29,877 nt of DNA. Origin: Nephromyces sp. MM_2019. Lineage: Eukaryota; Apicomplexa; Aconoidasida; Nephromycida. The position numbers and the translations under genes are program-made. The DNA lies in contig JADHZB010001992.1 in the NCBI GenBank assembly GCA_015657535.1, positions 2,983 through 32,859 on the forward strand, given 5' to 3'. This document shows, piece after piece, positions 10,714 to 22,189 of the stretch (the first letter of the stretch is position 1; each line of letters starts with the position of its first letter). Below the pieces are notes generated by a model, which searched no databases, was not told the DNA's origin, and saw nothing but the letters and a program-made list of their open reading frames with translations.

Positions 10714-13125
10714 ATGGATAGAACTTTGCTCAATAATGCTACTTCTCCAAATAGAGACCCTGTTAATGGTTATCACTTGTCACAAATCACACAGCTATCT
10801 TACTCAAATCCTGAATCATGCCAACAACTAGAGGAATACTTACTACAACGCTTGATGCGCGACAACCCAAACACAAAATTCAAAGCTCTACGCGTCATCA
10901 GACACCTCGCTGAAAAAGGGAAACCAGATTTTAAGAGATCTATTAGAAGAAAATCAGATCCCATAAAGATTTATCAGACTTTTCAAGGCACATTTGACCC
11001 CATCCATGGCGATTCGCTAAGCAAGCAAATCCGTGAGGAAGCTTCGAAATGTTTGACAGCAATTTTTAATGATGATAATAATGATTCCTATAATCAGCAG
11101 TTTGCACATAGGATAGCTGGGATTGGCTCATCTAAGGTTGACACTCATCCAGAACTTTCGAACTATAACAATGAAACCCACCGAAGCTACAACCAGCCCT
11201 CTAGCATTGGCTCACAACGCGGAAAATTTATTGGCATCGGTAACCCCAATTTTGACAACACTTCTTCATCCTACCCTCATTTGGGTTATACTACATCTGC
11301 CCTGAAGGCCCTCAACGATGTGGCTGATCGTTATTTTCCTTCAGTTAAGGAGACAATTATAAAAAATTCAAACTTATTTAATAATACATTACATGATCAA
11401 TATCAAGATAGGAGGAGCCATAACTTTCAAAGCAACAATTTTAACAAGCCAAATACTGGGCCAGCTTACTATGATCAAAAATTCACATATCCAGCTATGC
11501 GTGAAGCTATCTCTAGCAGTAAGAACTACATCCCTAAAGCCACAGCCTAAATTCAATTTTCTATCTGAAATTAAACCCTGATGACCACAATATAATTGCT
11601 GTATGAGCATTGTTTTACATATTACAACCCAAACTACTGCGATTTTTTATATAGAATTTAGTATTTCTTGAATTTTAATAACCAAACATATAGCTTGATC
11701 TTATTTTCAATTGACAATATAGATGAATATGAAACCAAGCTAGTTGACAACTTACTCGCACCAGGCGGTGTGTTGCCAACTATACCCACGGCAAGTTTGG
11801 ATAGCTTTATAGTCAAGTGCCGTTCGCTAGATTTAGAGGTTATCGGTAACATCCTTTATCAACGTTTTACACAAAAGGACTCTGATGAAACAACTAAAAC
11901 AAGAAGTTTGATAATAATTGGGAAACTTCTTAGCATAGATGATAATATTATTATGCAGCAACGTTACACATTCGAAAACATGGTAAAAGAAAAATTTTCG
12001 TATAGCCTTAAGGAGATAATAAACAAATCAAACTCGAAGCCGGAACTCAAAGAAAGCTGCGCAAACATCCTTAAGCTTCTTAGTATTGATTTCGATGAAT
12101 CCAAAGGTAACTTTTTTTGTTTCTTTATTAAAAAGATATAACAACACCAAGTGTCTCTAATTTCCATTACTCTTTTGCAAAAACCCATCAGTCCAAATGA
12201 AGGATCCTGAGGAAAATTTATTTGACTTCATGAACACTGATGTTATCAACGACAAGAAAAGAGAAACAAATACGACAACTATTGACGACTTATTCTCGGC
12301 CATGGATAACATTAATCTATCTGGTCAAAAAGAGGTAATTTATAATAGTAAGTATTTCTTTTCAATCCATCATATTCTCTTTATACCTTCGAACTTCAGC
12401 CTCAAAGGACTGATGATCTCAACTGGGACTTTTTTGATAGTCCTAGCAATAAAAGCAAATCTCAAGGAGCTGGTCAGCTGCTAACTTAATTCTGTCTATG
12501 TCACCATAACACCACAAAACTTACAACTATATTCGCATTAGAGCTTAGTTTCTTTGAATAGTTATTGTAAAACAATATATACTACCCTTGAGATAAACTC
12601 TAAAATGGCTTATAATTTAATGCATAACTGAAATATAAATAAAATCTATTCTTTTTTTATTCAGACTTAGAACAAGATACCTATATGGACATTTTCGATT
12701 CTGGTAACTCGTATAAAAAGCAAACAACCCCCACTCTAGAACAACTGAACTCTCCAACTTTGTTCGAAAATTTGACATCACATCCACAACCGTCTATTAA
12801 ATCTGATAAAACCTCTAATGATGAAAAGAAAAAATATGTGACTCAATTTGGGAATTTTATATACACCTCCGATGAACCTTTCCCTTCTATTGAAACTTCC
12901 TTTTCGTTCAAAGAGGACTTTACCCAAACGAATGATCCATTTGGACTCCTTACATCTAACAACATTCAAAAAGTTGACTCTTTCCCAGTAGCACCTAATA
13001 CATCAATAAATTCTTTATCTAATCTACAAGATAGCTTTATTAACGAACTCTTTAATACCCATTCAGAAACTCCGAAAAACCAAACACCTGCACCCAACCC
13101 ATTCAACAGTTTTGCTGATTTTTGA
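10714..13125 (+). CDS. Tepsin/MTV1-like ENTH and VHS-like domain protein, multi-exon
   Basis: Accessory protein of clathrin/adaptor coats at the trans-Golgi network. Preferred model: exons 10714-11518, 11723-12106, 12192-12334, 12400-12472 and 12665-13125. All junctions keep phase and give 621 residues ending in TGA. Residues 1 to about 120 form an ENTH domain. It matches tepsin in layout: a Y/H-x-L-S-x-I-T start, LEEYLLQRL, KALRVIRHLAEKG, and DPIHGDSLSKQIREEA near the end. Residues about 121-268 are N/S-rich linker. Residues about 269-396 match the second, VHS-like domain of tepsin and plant MTV1, with LLAPGGV, the CRSLDLEVIGN helix and a later helix pair. The tail is disordered and carries NLFDFM, DDLFSAM, WDFFD, NDPFG and a C-terminal NPFNSFADF, typical of short ligands for adaptor ear domains or EH domains. 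Donors at 11519 (gtaaga), 12107 (gtaact) and 12335 (gtaatt) are good; the one at 12473 (gtcagc) is weak. An alternative using gtaagt at 12348 and skipping 12400-12472 also keeps frame (601 residues). The family call is strong; the exact exons after 12,334 are less certain. Confidence 0.88.
11519..11722 (+). other. Intron 1 of the tepsin-like gene
   Basis: 204 nt, from donor gtaaga at 11519 to an acceptor ending caatatag. It separates the ENTH-plus-linker exon from the VHS-like exon, and both sides are in phase 1. Without this splice the first frame ends at a TAA at 11548-11550. Confidence 0.8.
12107..12191 (+). other. Intron 2 of the tepsin-like gene
   Basis: 85 nt, donor gtaact after ccaaag, acceptor acccatcag. 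Phase 1 on both sides. It removes an in-frame TAA near 12,140. Confidence 0.75.
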
Positions 13126-15974
13126 AGCTTTTGAAAACTATTTTCCAATATTTTAAATCACCTCGTTTTGTACGGTGATCAATCTTTTCAACACTTTTAT
13201 ACATTGAATGAAACATGAACTTTTATTTCCTTAAATTTCTCTGTATTATACTTTGGTAATTTTGGTAGTAGCACCTCTTAACATCAGGGAGAAAATTACA
13301 AAATTCTATCCCTTTTTTACCTCCAAATATAGTATAAGATCATTAAATTACATATTCTATGGAAAGGATATTGATTTTATAAATTAAAATTTATCAAACG
13401 TATAAAAATGTTTGGATCAATCTATAGAAAAATGATATTGAATATGATATTTATTATAAATTAAATTACCAGTGAAAGAAAAATTTTCCAATTATGTCTA
13501 TTTACGTATTATTGTCTAATTCATTGAGAACTTATGTTTGAAGGGACTCCTTATTGAGTCTGTGTGGTATGTATGTGTTGCGTTTGAACTTGAATTTGTG
13601 AATGCCCTTTTTTATTGGTATTTTAACAAAAGTGAATGGGTTCAAAAAAGTAAAGCTTGATTGTGAGAACTCTGATGTGATTAAATTTCTATACTGAATA
13701 ATAAATAGCTGGACAGCACTCTTTCCTTGTGCTTTCCTCATAATTAAGCAATTTTTTTAAAGACTAAACATTAAATTGTGACTTTGTCTAGCGTATATTT
13801 CCTTTGAATCATCTTTTGCCCATTAAAACCTAATAGCTTGAATTCAGCTTTTTAAAATTAGGCTTAAACACCACAGTAAATAAAGGTAAATTATAAATTT
13901 CGTAAGTCCTTTAGCATCAGTGAAATTGATTACTACTATCAATGGGTTATTTAAGCATTTGAATTTTTGATAGTTTCGCAAAGGATAATTTATGATTCAA
14001 TTTTAAGTATTCTTTCGAAGTACCCTGTGGTTATTATTATTGTTTGGGTCTTAGTTACTAAAAAAGGGATAATGGAAACAAAAGGAAATCTCTTGTTTTA
14101 AGTTATTTTCACCAAATCAAAGGCATTAGGAAGAAAATTTTTAATCTTTAACAAAACATAGCAATGAATTTAAGAGACCTTAGTATAAGACATTTTTATG
14201 GTTGTTTATAAACGTGAAATAGTTAATGCAAGCGATTTTGCTGAAATAAAAACACAAAACTTATGAAATTTTAAAACTCACCAACTTTTCACTTTTACTC
14301 ATATGTTAAATATATAACATTTCATAATTGATGCACATATCCTGACATCAACTACATATTTTTGAACTAATTGATGTGCAGCAAGTCTTTATTTTTCTGT
14401 GGATGTGTCGAAACAAGTCATCCAATTATAAAGAGGATATGGCTCTCTCATGCTTGTCAATCTTGTGGACGAATCATTAAATATAAGACTTGGCAAGTGT
14501 TTTCACATTCTTGTAAAATGCACGCACATCACAACACATTTAAAAATAGCAACATGTGTAATCGGATCATAAACACATGTTTGTTACTCAAATCTGTTAC
14601 AGCTTTAGTATGCCTTACATCTAAAACAAAAGAGTCATTCTAAGTAGACTTATTCTACATAAAATATACCCTAGCACGTGCAGCACATTTTTGTGCAGCT
14701 AATCAGCTAAACTAAGTGTGATGACATTTGCATTCTCACACTAATTTTACGTAAGCAAATTAAAACATATGTATTCCAAGCCCAAGTTGTACATTACCGA
14801 AATAGTGTGTAGAATCTATCTTGTACACATACACAAGCAAACTGATACGTAGCAGCACTTACCATAAGCACGTAGACATTTAAATTTTTTGCAGATGAAA
14901 TAAGATGCAAGTGTTTCAGATACATCCAAAGTTTTACAATTTTTTCTTAGCTAAGGACTACCTAGCAAAATTTGAAGAACAAAAATGAATGAACCACTTA
15001 CATAACAAATCCATCAAATATAATTGATATACTATGTACACTTTGAAAACATCTTTTTGCATATATATTTAATAATATCTCATTACTGCCATACCTTTAA
15101 GAGCCTAGTTGTCTTGGATTAACAATTCGATACATGAAAACATTCCTATCATCACATCACCATGAACGCGCCTCTCCAACAATAAAAGCAAACTACTACT
15201 ACAAAACCCTGTCTATTTACACGTCCAAAACTGATCGAAACCTAAAAGAGAAATGGCACCTACTACCCCTAACTACTAAATCGTTTACCATAACCTCCAT
15301 TCTTAATAACCTCTATCTAACGATACTGTGTTTATAGATATTCATACCTGATAACTCTTATACACACTTTTTAAGCTAGGGAAGATGTACAACTAGACAT
15401 ATAGGCTTCTAAACATCTCTTAAAACCTCATTAGCTAGTGTAAGATTTTGTTATTGCATTAAATTCATCAATACAAGCCAAAATACCCATGCTGGTATCG
15501 ACGTGGTGCACATGAGACAGTTTTACGGGTACATTTGATAATTGATTTACTGTTCATGACCCTACGCTAAACATCCCAGAAGATCATAACTCTAGGTTTG
15601 TTGATAAGAACTAAATGGAGGCTACACCTGAAATTATCACCCAGAACATAATACCACATACACACATAGAACAATGCACTCTACCAAGTTGACACATATA
15701 TCATTGACTACTAATGCCATTTCCCTCACCACCATATTTAATGTCTACCTCCTCTGAGAATCATACATTCACGCTGAATCCATAGCACGTTTAAATCCAT
15801 ACTCTTAGCTCATTACTTGCTTTTGCTTCTTGACTTTACTCAAGTTTGACATTATTACCCATTTCTGTTCTAGTTTTTAGTTCCTTATTTTTCATTTGCT
15901 TTGAGCCTTTATTTGATTATATTGAAAATACTTTTATTAAAGTTGCTAATTTTTTACAGTTTCAGTTCCATTCA
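13126..15974. other. Intergenic interval between the tepsin-like gene and AP-1 mu
   Basis: AT-rich, with no supported gene. Short ORFs near 14,371 and 15,134 have no recognisable domain. Immediately upstream of AP-1 mu the frame stays open from about 15,846 without an ATG. It contains pyrimidine-rich tttttacag and tttcag 10-20 bases before the ATG, so a spliced leader exon or 5' UTR intron is plausible. Confidence 0.6.
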
Positions 15975-17255
15975 ATGGCAGGGGCTTCCGCAATATTTAT
16001 CCTCGATCAAAAGGCAAAGGTCTTGATCTGCCGAGATTACCGCGGGGAGGTACCAATGTCTATGGCTGAACGCTTTCAAGAATTCATTATGGAACAAGAT
16101 GATTCTATGCTCAAACCTGTATTTAACCAAGATGGGACCACTTATTGCTGGATAAAATTCAACAATCTATACTTAGTGGGTGTAACAAAGCGAAATAGCA
16201 ACGCAACTTTAATCATGGCATTCTTATATAAACTTGCTCAAGTTCTAAAAGATTACTTCAAAGAACTTGAAGAGGAAAGCATAAGAGATAATTTTGTACT
16301 CACATATGAGTTATTAGATGAAATGATGGATAATGGGTTACCACAGTCAACTGAAGTAAAAGTTTTGAGGGAATATATAAAAAATGAAGCTCATCAACTT
16401 ACTGTAGACATGATCAGGCCACCAACGGCTATTACCAATGCTGTTTCCTGGAGGAATGAGGGAATTGTACATAAAAGAAATGAGATTTTCCTGGATGTAG
16501 TTGAGAAACTGAGCTTGCTTGTCTCTCCAAATGGAAATGTGTTAAGATCTGAAATATTTGGTACATTGAAAATGAAGAGCTACCTATCTGGGATGCCTGA
16601 ATTGAAGTTAGGTTTGAATGATAAAATTCTTTTCGAAGCAACTGGTCGCTCACTGGCAAAAGGCAAGGCTGTTGAGATGGAAGATATAAAATTTCATCAG
16701 TGCGTTCGCCTTCCACGGTTTGAATCTGAAAGGACCATCTCATTTATTCCACCCGATGGAGAGTTTGAGCTTATGTCTTATCGCTTAAGTCCCCAAGTGA
16801 AGCCATTGTTTTGGATTGAGGCACTTGTTGATGCCGGTGTATCCTCATCACGTATCGAATATGTTATAAAAGCTAAGAGCCAGTTCAAAAGTCGAAACGT
16901 CGCAAGCAATGTAGAAATTCATATACCTGTCCCACCAGATGTAGACTCACCTTCCTTTGATGCATATGTTGGTAACATTAAATATCACCCTGAAAAAGAT
17001 ATGATGGTTTGGTCAATTAAACAGTTTCAAGGACAAAGAGACCTAGTTATGAGGGCTGAATTCGGATTACCTTCAGTCTCATTTGATATGCGAGACTCTT
17101 ACACGAAAAGACCGATAATAGTTAACTTTGAAATACCCTACTTCACAGTTTCAGGTGTGAATGTTCGTTACTTGAAAATCATTGAAAAGTCAGGCTACCA
17201 GGCATTACCTTGGGTTCGTTATATAACAGTTGACGGTGACTATCAGCTAAGGTAA
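15975..17255 (+). CDS. AP1M: AP-1 clathrin adaptor complex medium (mu1) subunit
   Basis: Medium chain of the AP-1 heterotetramer (gamma, beta1, mu1, sigma1). It recognises YxxPhi sorting signals in cargo tails at the trans-Golgi network and endosomes and links them to clathrin vesicles. A single uninterrupted exon encodes 426 residues, the usual length for mu1. The start MAGASAIFILDQ is the family N-terminus, so the in-frame sequence upstream to 15,846 (no ATG) is not included. Residues 1 to about 140 form the longin-like domain, with the CRDYRGEVP strand and the ESIRDNFVLTYELLDE helix. Residues about 165-426 form the mu-homology domain. The tyrosine-signal pocket is intact: Asp174 in IFLDV, and Trp413 in LPWVRYIT near the C-terminus. 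NVLRSEIFG, LSGMPELKLGLND, IPPDGEFELMSYRL and NVEIHIPVPPD are all present. The C-terminus ends at GDYQLR, a few residues shorter than some homologues. Mu1 identity is preferred over mu2, mu3 or mu4 from the N-terminus and LSGMPELKLGLND. Confidence 0.97.
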   Translation: MAGASAIFILDQKAKVLICRDYRGEVPMSMAERFQEFIMEQDDSMLKPVFNQDGTTYCWIKFNNLYLVGVTKRNSNATLIMAFLYKLAQVLKDYFKELEEESIRDNFVLTYELLDEMMDNGLPQSTEVKVLREYIKNEAHQLTVDMIRPPTAITNAVSWRNEGIVHKRNEIFLDVVEKLSLLVSPNGNVLRSEIFGTLKMKSYLSGMPELKLGLNDKILFEATGRSLAKGKAVEMEDIKFHQCVRLPRFESERTISFIPPDGEFELMSYRLSPQVKPLFWIEALVDAGVSSSRIEYVIKAKSQFKSRNVASNVEIHIPVPPDVDSPSFDAYVGNIKYHPEKDMMVWSIKQFQGQRDLVMRAEFGLPSVSFDMRDSYTKRPIIVNFEIPYFTVSGVNVRYLKIIEKSGYQALPWVRYITVDGDYQLR

Positions 17256-20200
17256 ACTAAACTTTTGTTTAACTTTTGTTTAGTATGAGTTAGTTTAATA
17301 ATTGACCACAATTCATAAATTTATCTGTAGCATATATTAAAATCTCTTAAATTATAATTAGATAAATAATACCTTGGATAGATATAACTCTTTACCTTTT
17401 AAACGATTTTTTATTTGTCAAAACACATTGTCTGGTTGAATTCTTTTTTAGGATGGCTTAATTTACAACTCTTAGGATCTCTCTCAACCTATTTAATCTA
17501 TACAATACAACCCTTCACTTTGTCCACTCTACCATTTTTACTTTTCCGTTGGAATAAAAGCCTAAGGGCATTTTAAGCAACTTTACGAAGAGGAACAAGT
17601 CAGACCCCACAGAAAAAGCATAGGAGTCCCAACCATATGATCTTTCAACTTCTAATTTGAGAGTTCATTCCCCTAACTCTCCCTGTCTTGCTAATTTTTT
17701 TTAGTATTAAGAAATCTTTAATTCAAAAATTTTTCCCAAGCATTACCCAATATCATAAATCAATTATTGAGAGTAAGTCAGGGCTCTGACTCATCAGTTT
17801 GATTTGTTTATTAGAAACATCAAATTAAGTAAATCGTATATACCATTTAGAATTTTCTAAATTTAGAACCAAAATTTAGTTGTCAAATTTGCCTTAAGCA
17901 ACTTGATTCTTTTATTATATACAATTGAACACTAAAATAGCCGCTCTTTACATTAGCTAGCTAATCTTACACTGAAAATAGAATCTCACTGTTTTATTTT
18001 ATTATTCATTGCGAAAATAGTCATTTATAACAGTCCAAGAATAATTTGCAAGCGATATCCCCTAAGTAAACAATCAAGGATAGATTTACAACAAAGCTAC
18101 TAATAAATCGTTCCATAACAATGCACTGCTTTATATGACTAACTTTCTCTTTGACTGTTGATGTTGCGCTCCTAAGCCCTGAAATCTAATCAATTTTGTA
18201 GTATTAACAAGTTTTATTTTACATTAACTCATCCTGTGTTTATATTGAGTCTAACTCACTTGAGTCTAAGAAATAAAATATATAACATCACTCAAATTAA
18301 GAATTTAATAAGTGGAACATGTAAGCTCTAGTCTTACGTTCATAAGTTCAGTAGATGATTTTTGCAAATCAATAATTGATAACTGAAGATTTCTTACAAA
18401 GTCAGGCAATTTCCTAACTCCTGCATCAAAAATTAATATTTAGCATGTAATTTCTCTAAATTATATTTTATAAGTAACTGCCTTAGTGACACAAATGATT
18501 ATTTGATCAAAAATACATGTAAGAATTTGTTCATTAAATGCCAGGGCTACAATCAGCAAAATTTATGTCGAGCAAACCTAAATGTTCCAAAAGATCCTCT
18601 GAGAAATCATTGCAGTTCCTATTTCATAAAATATGTGCAGTTCTTAAGTTGAGTGTTTGTTTTGCTTACTTTTGATAAGCGTACAGGTTTCACATTTCTG
18701 TAAATGTTAAAAGTTAGTTTTGGTGCTCCTAATTAACTTAAAATCCAATTCTAAGTCGACTAGGATATAATTTGTAACAAATCGTGAAGCTTAAATGAAT
18801 CTATTTTGGGTAAGAACTCATATATAGAGAGAAATCTCCTAAAACTGAACAAGTTTAATTATTCGAAGCATGCTACAACCTCTAGCCCCGAATTACAAAA
18901 TTTTAGATTAATTTAATTATCTGCACCTGTGCAAGATGCTGTATGAAGATCCGTCCCAATAATTTGTTAGCCGTTCAATGGCGTCTAAGACTTGAGACTC
19001 TGAAAGCTTAGTACTTCTAAAATTGAGAATTATTTTGTAAATTTTGATGAAACCAAAACTAAAATTTTTACCCCTGAATAATTCCAAGAAAATGTGAGTT
19101 TAAAATAGAATAAAATATTAATCTAAGGGCATTACCATAAATATGCTCTCTCGATATGAAAATCGATTTTTTCGCGGCTTGGTAGCATGTATTCCAATGC
19201 CTTGATCTGAATAGATTGAATTAATAAAAGGGCCAAATGAACATTTCAAAAATAAAGTAGAATCTAATTTAATTCTATGTGCGGTTTCCAAAGCTAAAGC
19301 TAGTATATTTAGCTGAGGCAGGGTGAGGAGCTTTTAAACTTACAAAAGCTGTACTCTTTGCTATATATCTCTATCCCCGTGTGATATATGCCTAAAAGGT
19401 TCTCTCGTAGAATTGATAAGTCAAGTATAGGCAGTCAATGTAATTATTATAGTTACTAAATAGTTAAACTAAAATTTAGCTATCCAAAGGGAATCCATGA
19501 AGTAAAAGACCTTGAAAGAAACAAGACAAAGTTCCTCTACTCACCTGAGCAAAAAGAGCCTTTTAAAAGATTATTTGTGTACTTCAGCCACCCCTTATTT
19601 ATATCATAAATGTTAAGGTAGACTTCGGAAGAAGCATTAGCCTTTTTTTCATCATGGTTATCTGGAGTCTTAGAGCTGTACATTGTACTTAGGAAGTTGC
19701 CAGTCTTGGTTAAGACTAAAGGAAACTAATTGAACTAGATAATTTCAAATAAGATCACTAAGATTGTCCTAAAACCATAAATAATTGTATTTACTAAAGA
19801 CCAAAACATCTTATTTTATCCCCATAATCCGAAAGAATAGTAGCTTCAATCAATCCTAGAAAAATAGTCTTGATTACGAGTTAATTCAGGTCTTGCCGTT
19901 CACTTAAGGCCAAAATAAATATGTAGCATTAAAGACCTAAGCCTTTAGTAACATGCATAAACCTGAGACCTTGGAACCAAGTAAATAATATTAGAAGATT
20001 TTCACATACTATAAGAACAATTTAAGGTTATAATGACATATTTTCTGTATCATTGACACTTTGTAAGCTTCTGGAAGCAATTAGTAAGCATAATCTTCAT
20101 ATTTGATTGAAATTTGACAAAAGGTCCAAGAATCAAAAACAAAGTAATCTATCATATTTATCAAGAGAACATATAGTCTAATTCAAAAGCTAAATTTATA

Positions 20201-22180
20201 TGCATTTAGGTCTTTAAGTATAGAGTAAATATAAATAAGCATAACTTTAGCCTAACACCGAAAGGTGCTATACAAAGACTCGTGGTCCTAAAAGTCTTCC
20301 ATAAGTAGACTCATTTGCCACACTAGAATGTTAGCTTAAAAAGTTGATGAAGCTTAAATTTTTTATAGTCTTAAGTGAATTATGTCCTTACGTAACTTAA
20401 GGCCCATGTGAATTGAAGGCTATGATAACAGCTTGAATTATATGAAAAGTCACCTTTTGAGGTTTTATCTTAGTAGGGTAAACAATATTTATGAAAGCTA
20501 TAACCTTAATCAAATTGCTTAAAGTGTGAAGAGTTATGCTGCATTGGGTTCATGAAATCCATTAGTTCTGGTGCACTTCTATGTTATGGGAGAAGGAAAA
20601 ACGTATTTGTTGTGGTGCCTTTGTGACTTTAGGAAACCGATTATTTCTCACAATACCTGAAATCCACTACTATTCATCTACTATCACTTCATAAATCAAA
20701 AATTAAACTCTTTATAAGCCTTAATGAAGCTGTCGAAGCTTTATATCTTTTTTCTATTATTTCTTACTTTCAAACAGCTGCGTATGCTCAAAAGAATTTA
20801 TCTCGACAAAACAGTTAAGTGTCAAATAGTAGTATCGAAGTTATAATTTAAAAAATATATTATATTTAACCCCTATAAATTTATCCAAAGTTTGATGGGT
20901 TCCTCGATGGGTTATTGTTCTTTTATTTTTTTGAAACTCATTCTCCATGTCATAAAACTACTTTATCGAATTAGCCATTGAAATATAACTAAAGCGCAAT
21001 TTATAACTTTGAGGCTTTATTTGAAATTTCAAAATATTTGAGTTCCCATTTCTTGTGTAACTTTTTTAGTTAGATAATTATTTCTTTCACGCCAAAACAA
21101 ACTGTATTTTAATGTCTGATTAAATTTACATTAATCAAAATTGAAAATCCACTAGAGACATAATCATATGCTGCCACTGTTAGACACCTTGTTTAATGTA
21201 GATCAAAGGATTGCTAACAAGTTATAAAATACAAAACCAAATTCTTCATTTCATGCAAGAGCCGCAGTTATTAGAATGTGTTCTATTTTTCTCTTTATTT
21301 TAAGCCTTGTTCCTTGAATCTAAAGTCTAAAATGCTTTCAAAAAATAGCAATTTGTTAATTATATATTACAGTACCACTACATTAACATTACCTGAAATT
21401 TACATCTGAACAAGTTTCGTTTGATAGCCAAATGATTTTAGAATATCTACCAAACTCGCAGCTCATTAGAAAATAAATTAGGCTTGTTTAAACTCTTTCC
21501 AAATTTTCAGAGCATATCAATTGTAAAAAAGTTGAATGTTTGAAACGTAGTCTCTTTTTTTATACGCTTTATAATTCATAAAATATATAGCTCAATATTA
21601 ATATCACAAATTAACTTTTAAACACAATATTAATACACAAACATAGAAAGAATTATTGACATTATGCTAGCTTGTATTAAGATTTTATTTCTTTTTAGTT
21701 CCGTATTTTTAACAAGTTTTGAAATCAAATAATACTATATGCGAAGATTTACTCAAATAATTTTTTTATAATTTATTAATTATAAAACTATTTATTGTAA
21801 TTGTTATCTTTTAAGTTTATATAATATTGTCTTGTGAATTATTTTTTTTTATCTGATCACAGACCGAAATTCATGCAAAAGATTTTTGATTGTGGATCCA
21901 TATTCACATTACTGATATATAGTTTGATATTGTTGCATGTTTGGATCTAATTTAACTTACTTTTCATCAGAATACAATTTCATAACTCACTATTGCTTCA
22001 GTGACCCGAAATTTGAATCTTTATGTTGACTTTTTTTATGTCACTAAAAGGTTTTTATAGTTAACAATACTTTGATCCAGAGACATTTCAATTATGAAAT
22101 CTGTCCTTCAACTTTAAATTAATTTTGAACTCAATTCTAGCATTTGAAAGTATTCATCTTCAAAATAGAGGGGATCACTT
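17256..22180. other. Gene-free AT-rich interval
   Basis: About 4.9 kb with no ORF of 60 or more codons on either strand that I could support, and no recognisable RNA gene. An 11-bp duplication (cttttgtttaa / cttttgtttag) lies just after the AP-1 mu stop codon. Composition turns T-rich on the plus strand from roughly 20.7 kb onward, leading into the palindrome. Old, unrecognisable transposon remains are possible; I cannot show them. Confidence 0.6.
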
Positions 22181-22189
22181 TTGAGTATT

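Noticed and set aside
14371..14643. Cys-rich 90-codon ORF that might suggest a zinc-binding protein
   Set aside because: Starts at TTG, Cys/His spacing fits no known finger, and there is no upstream exon.
15134..15337. 67-codon ORF upstream of AP-1 mu
   Set aside because: No homology or motif. At most an upstream ORF or leader sequence.
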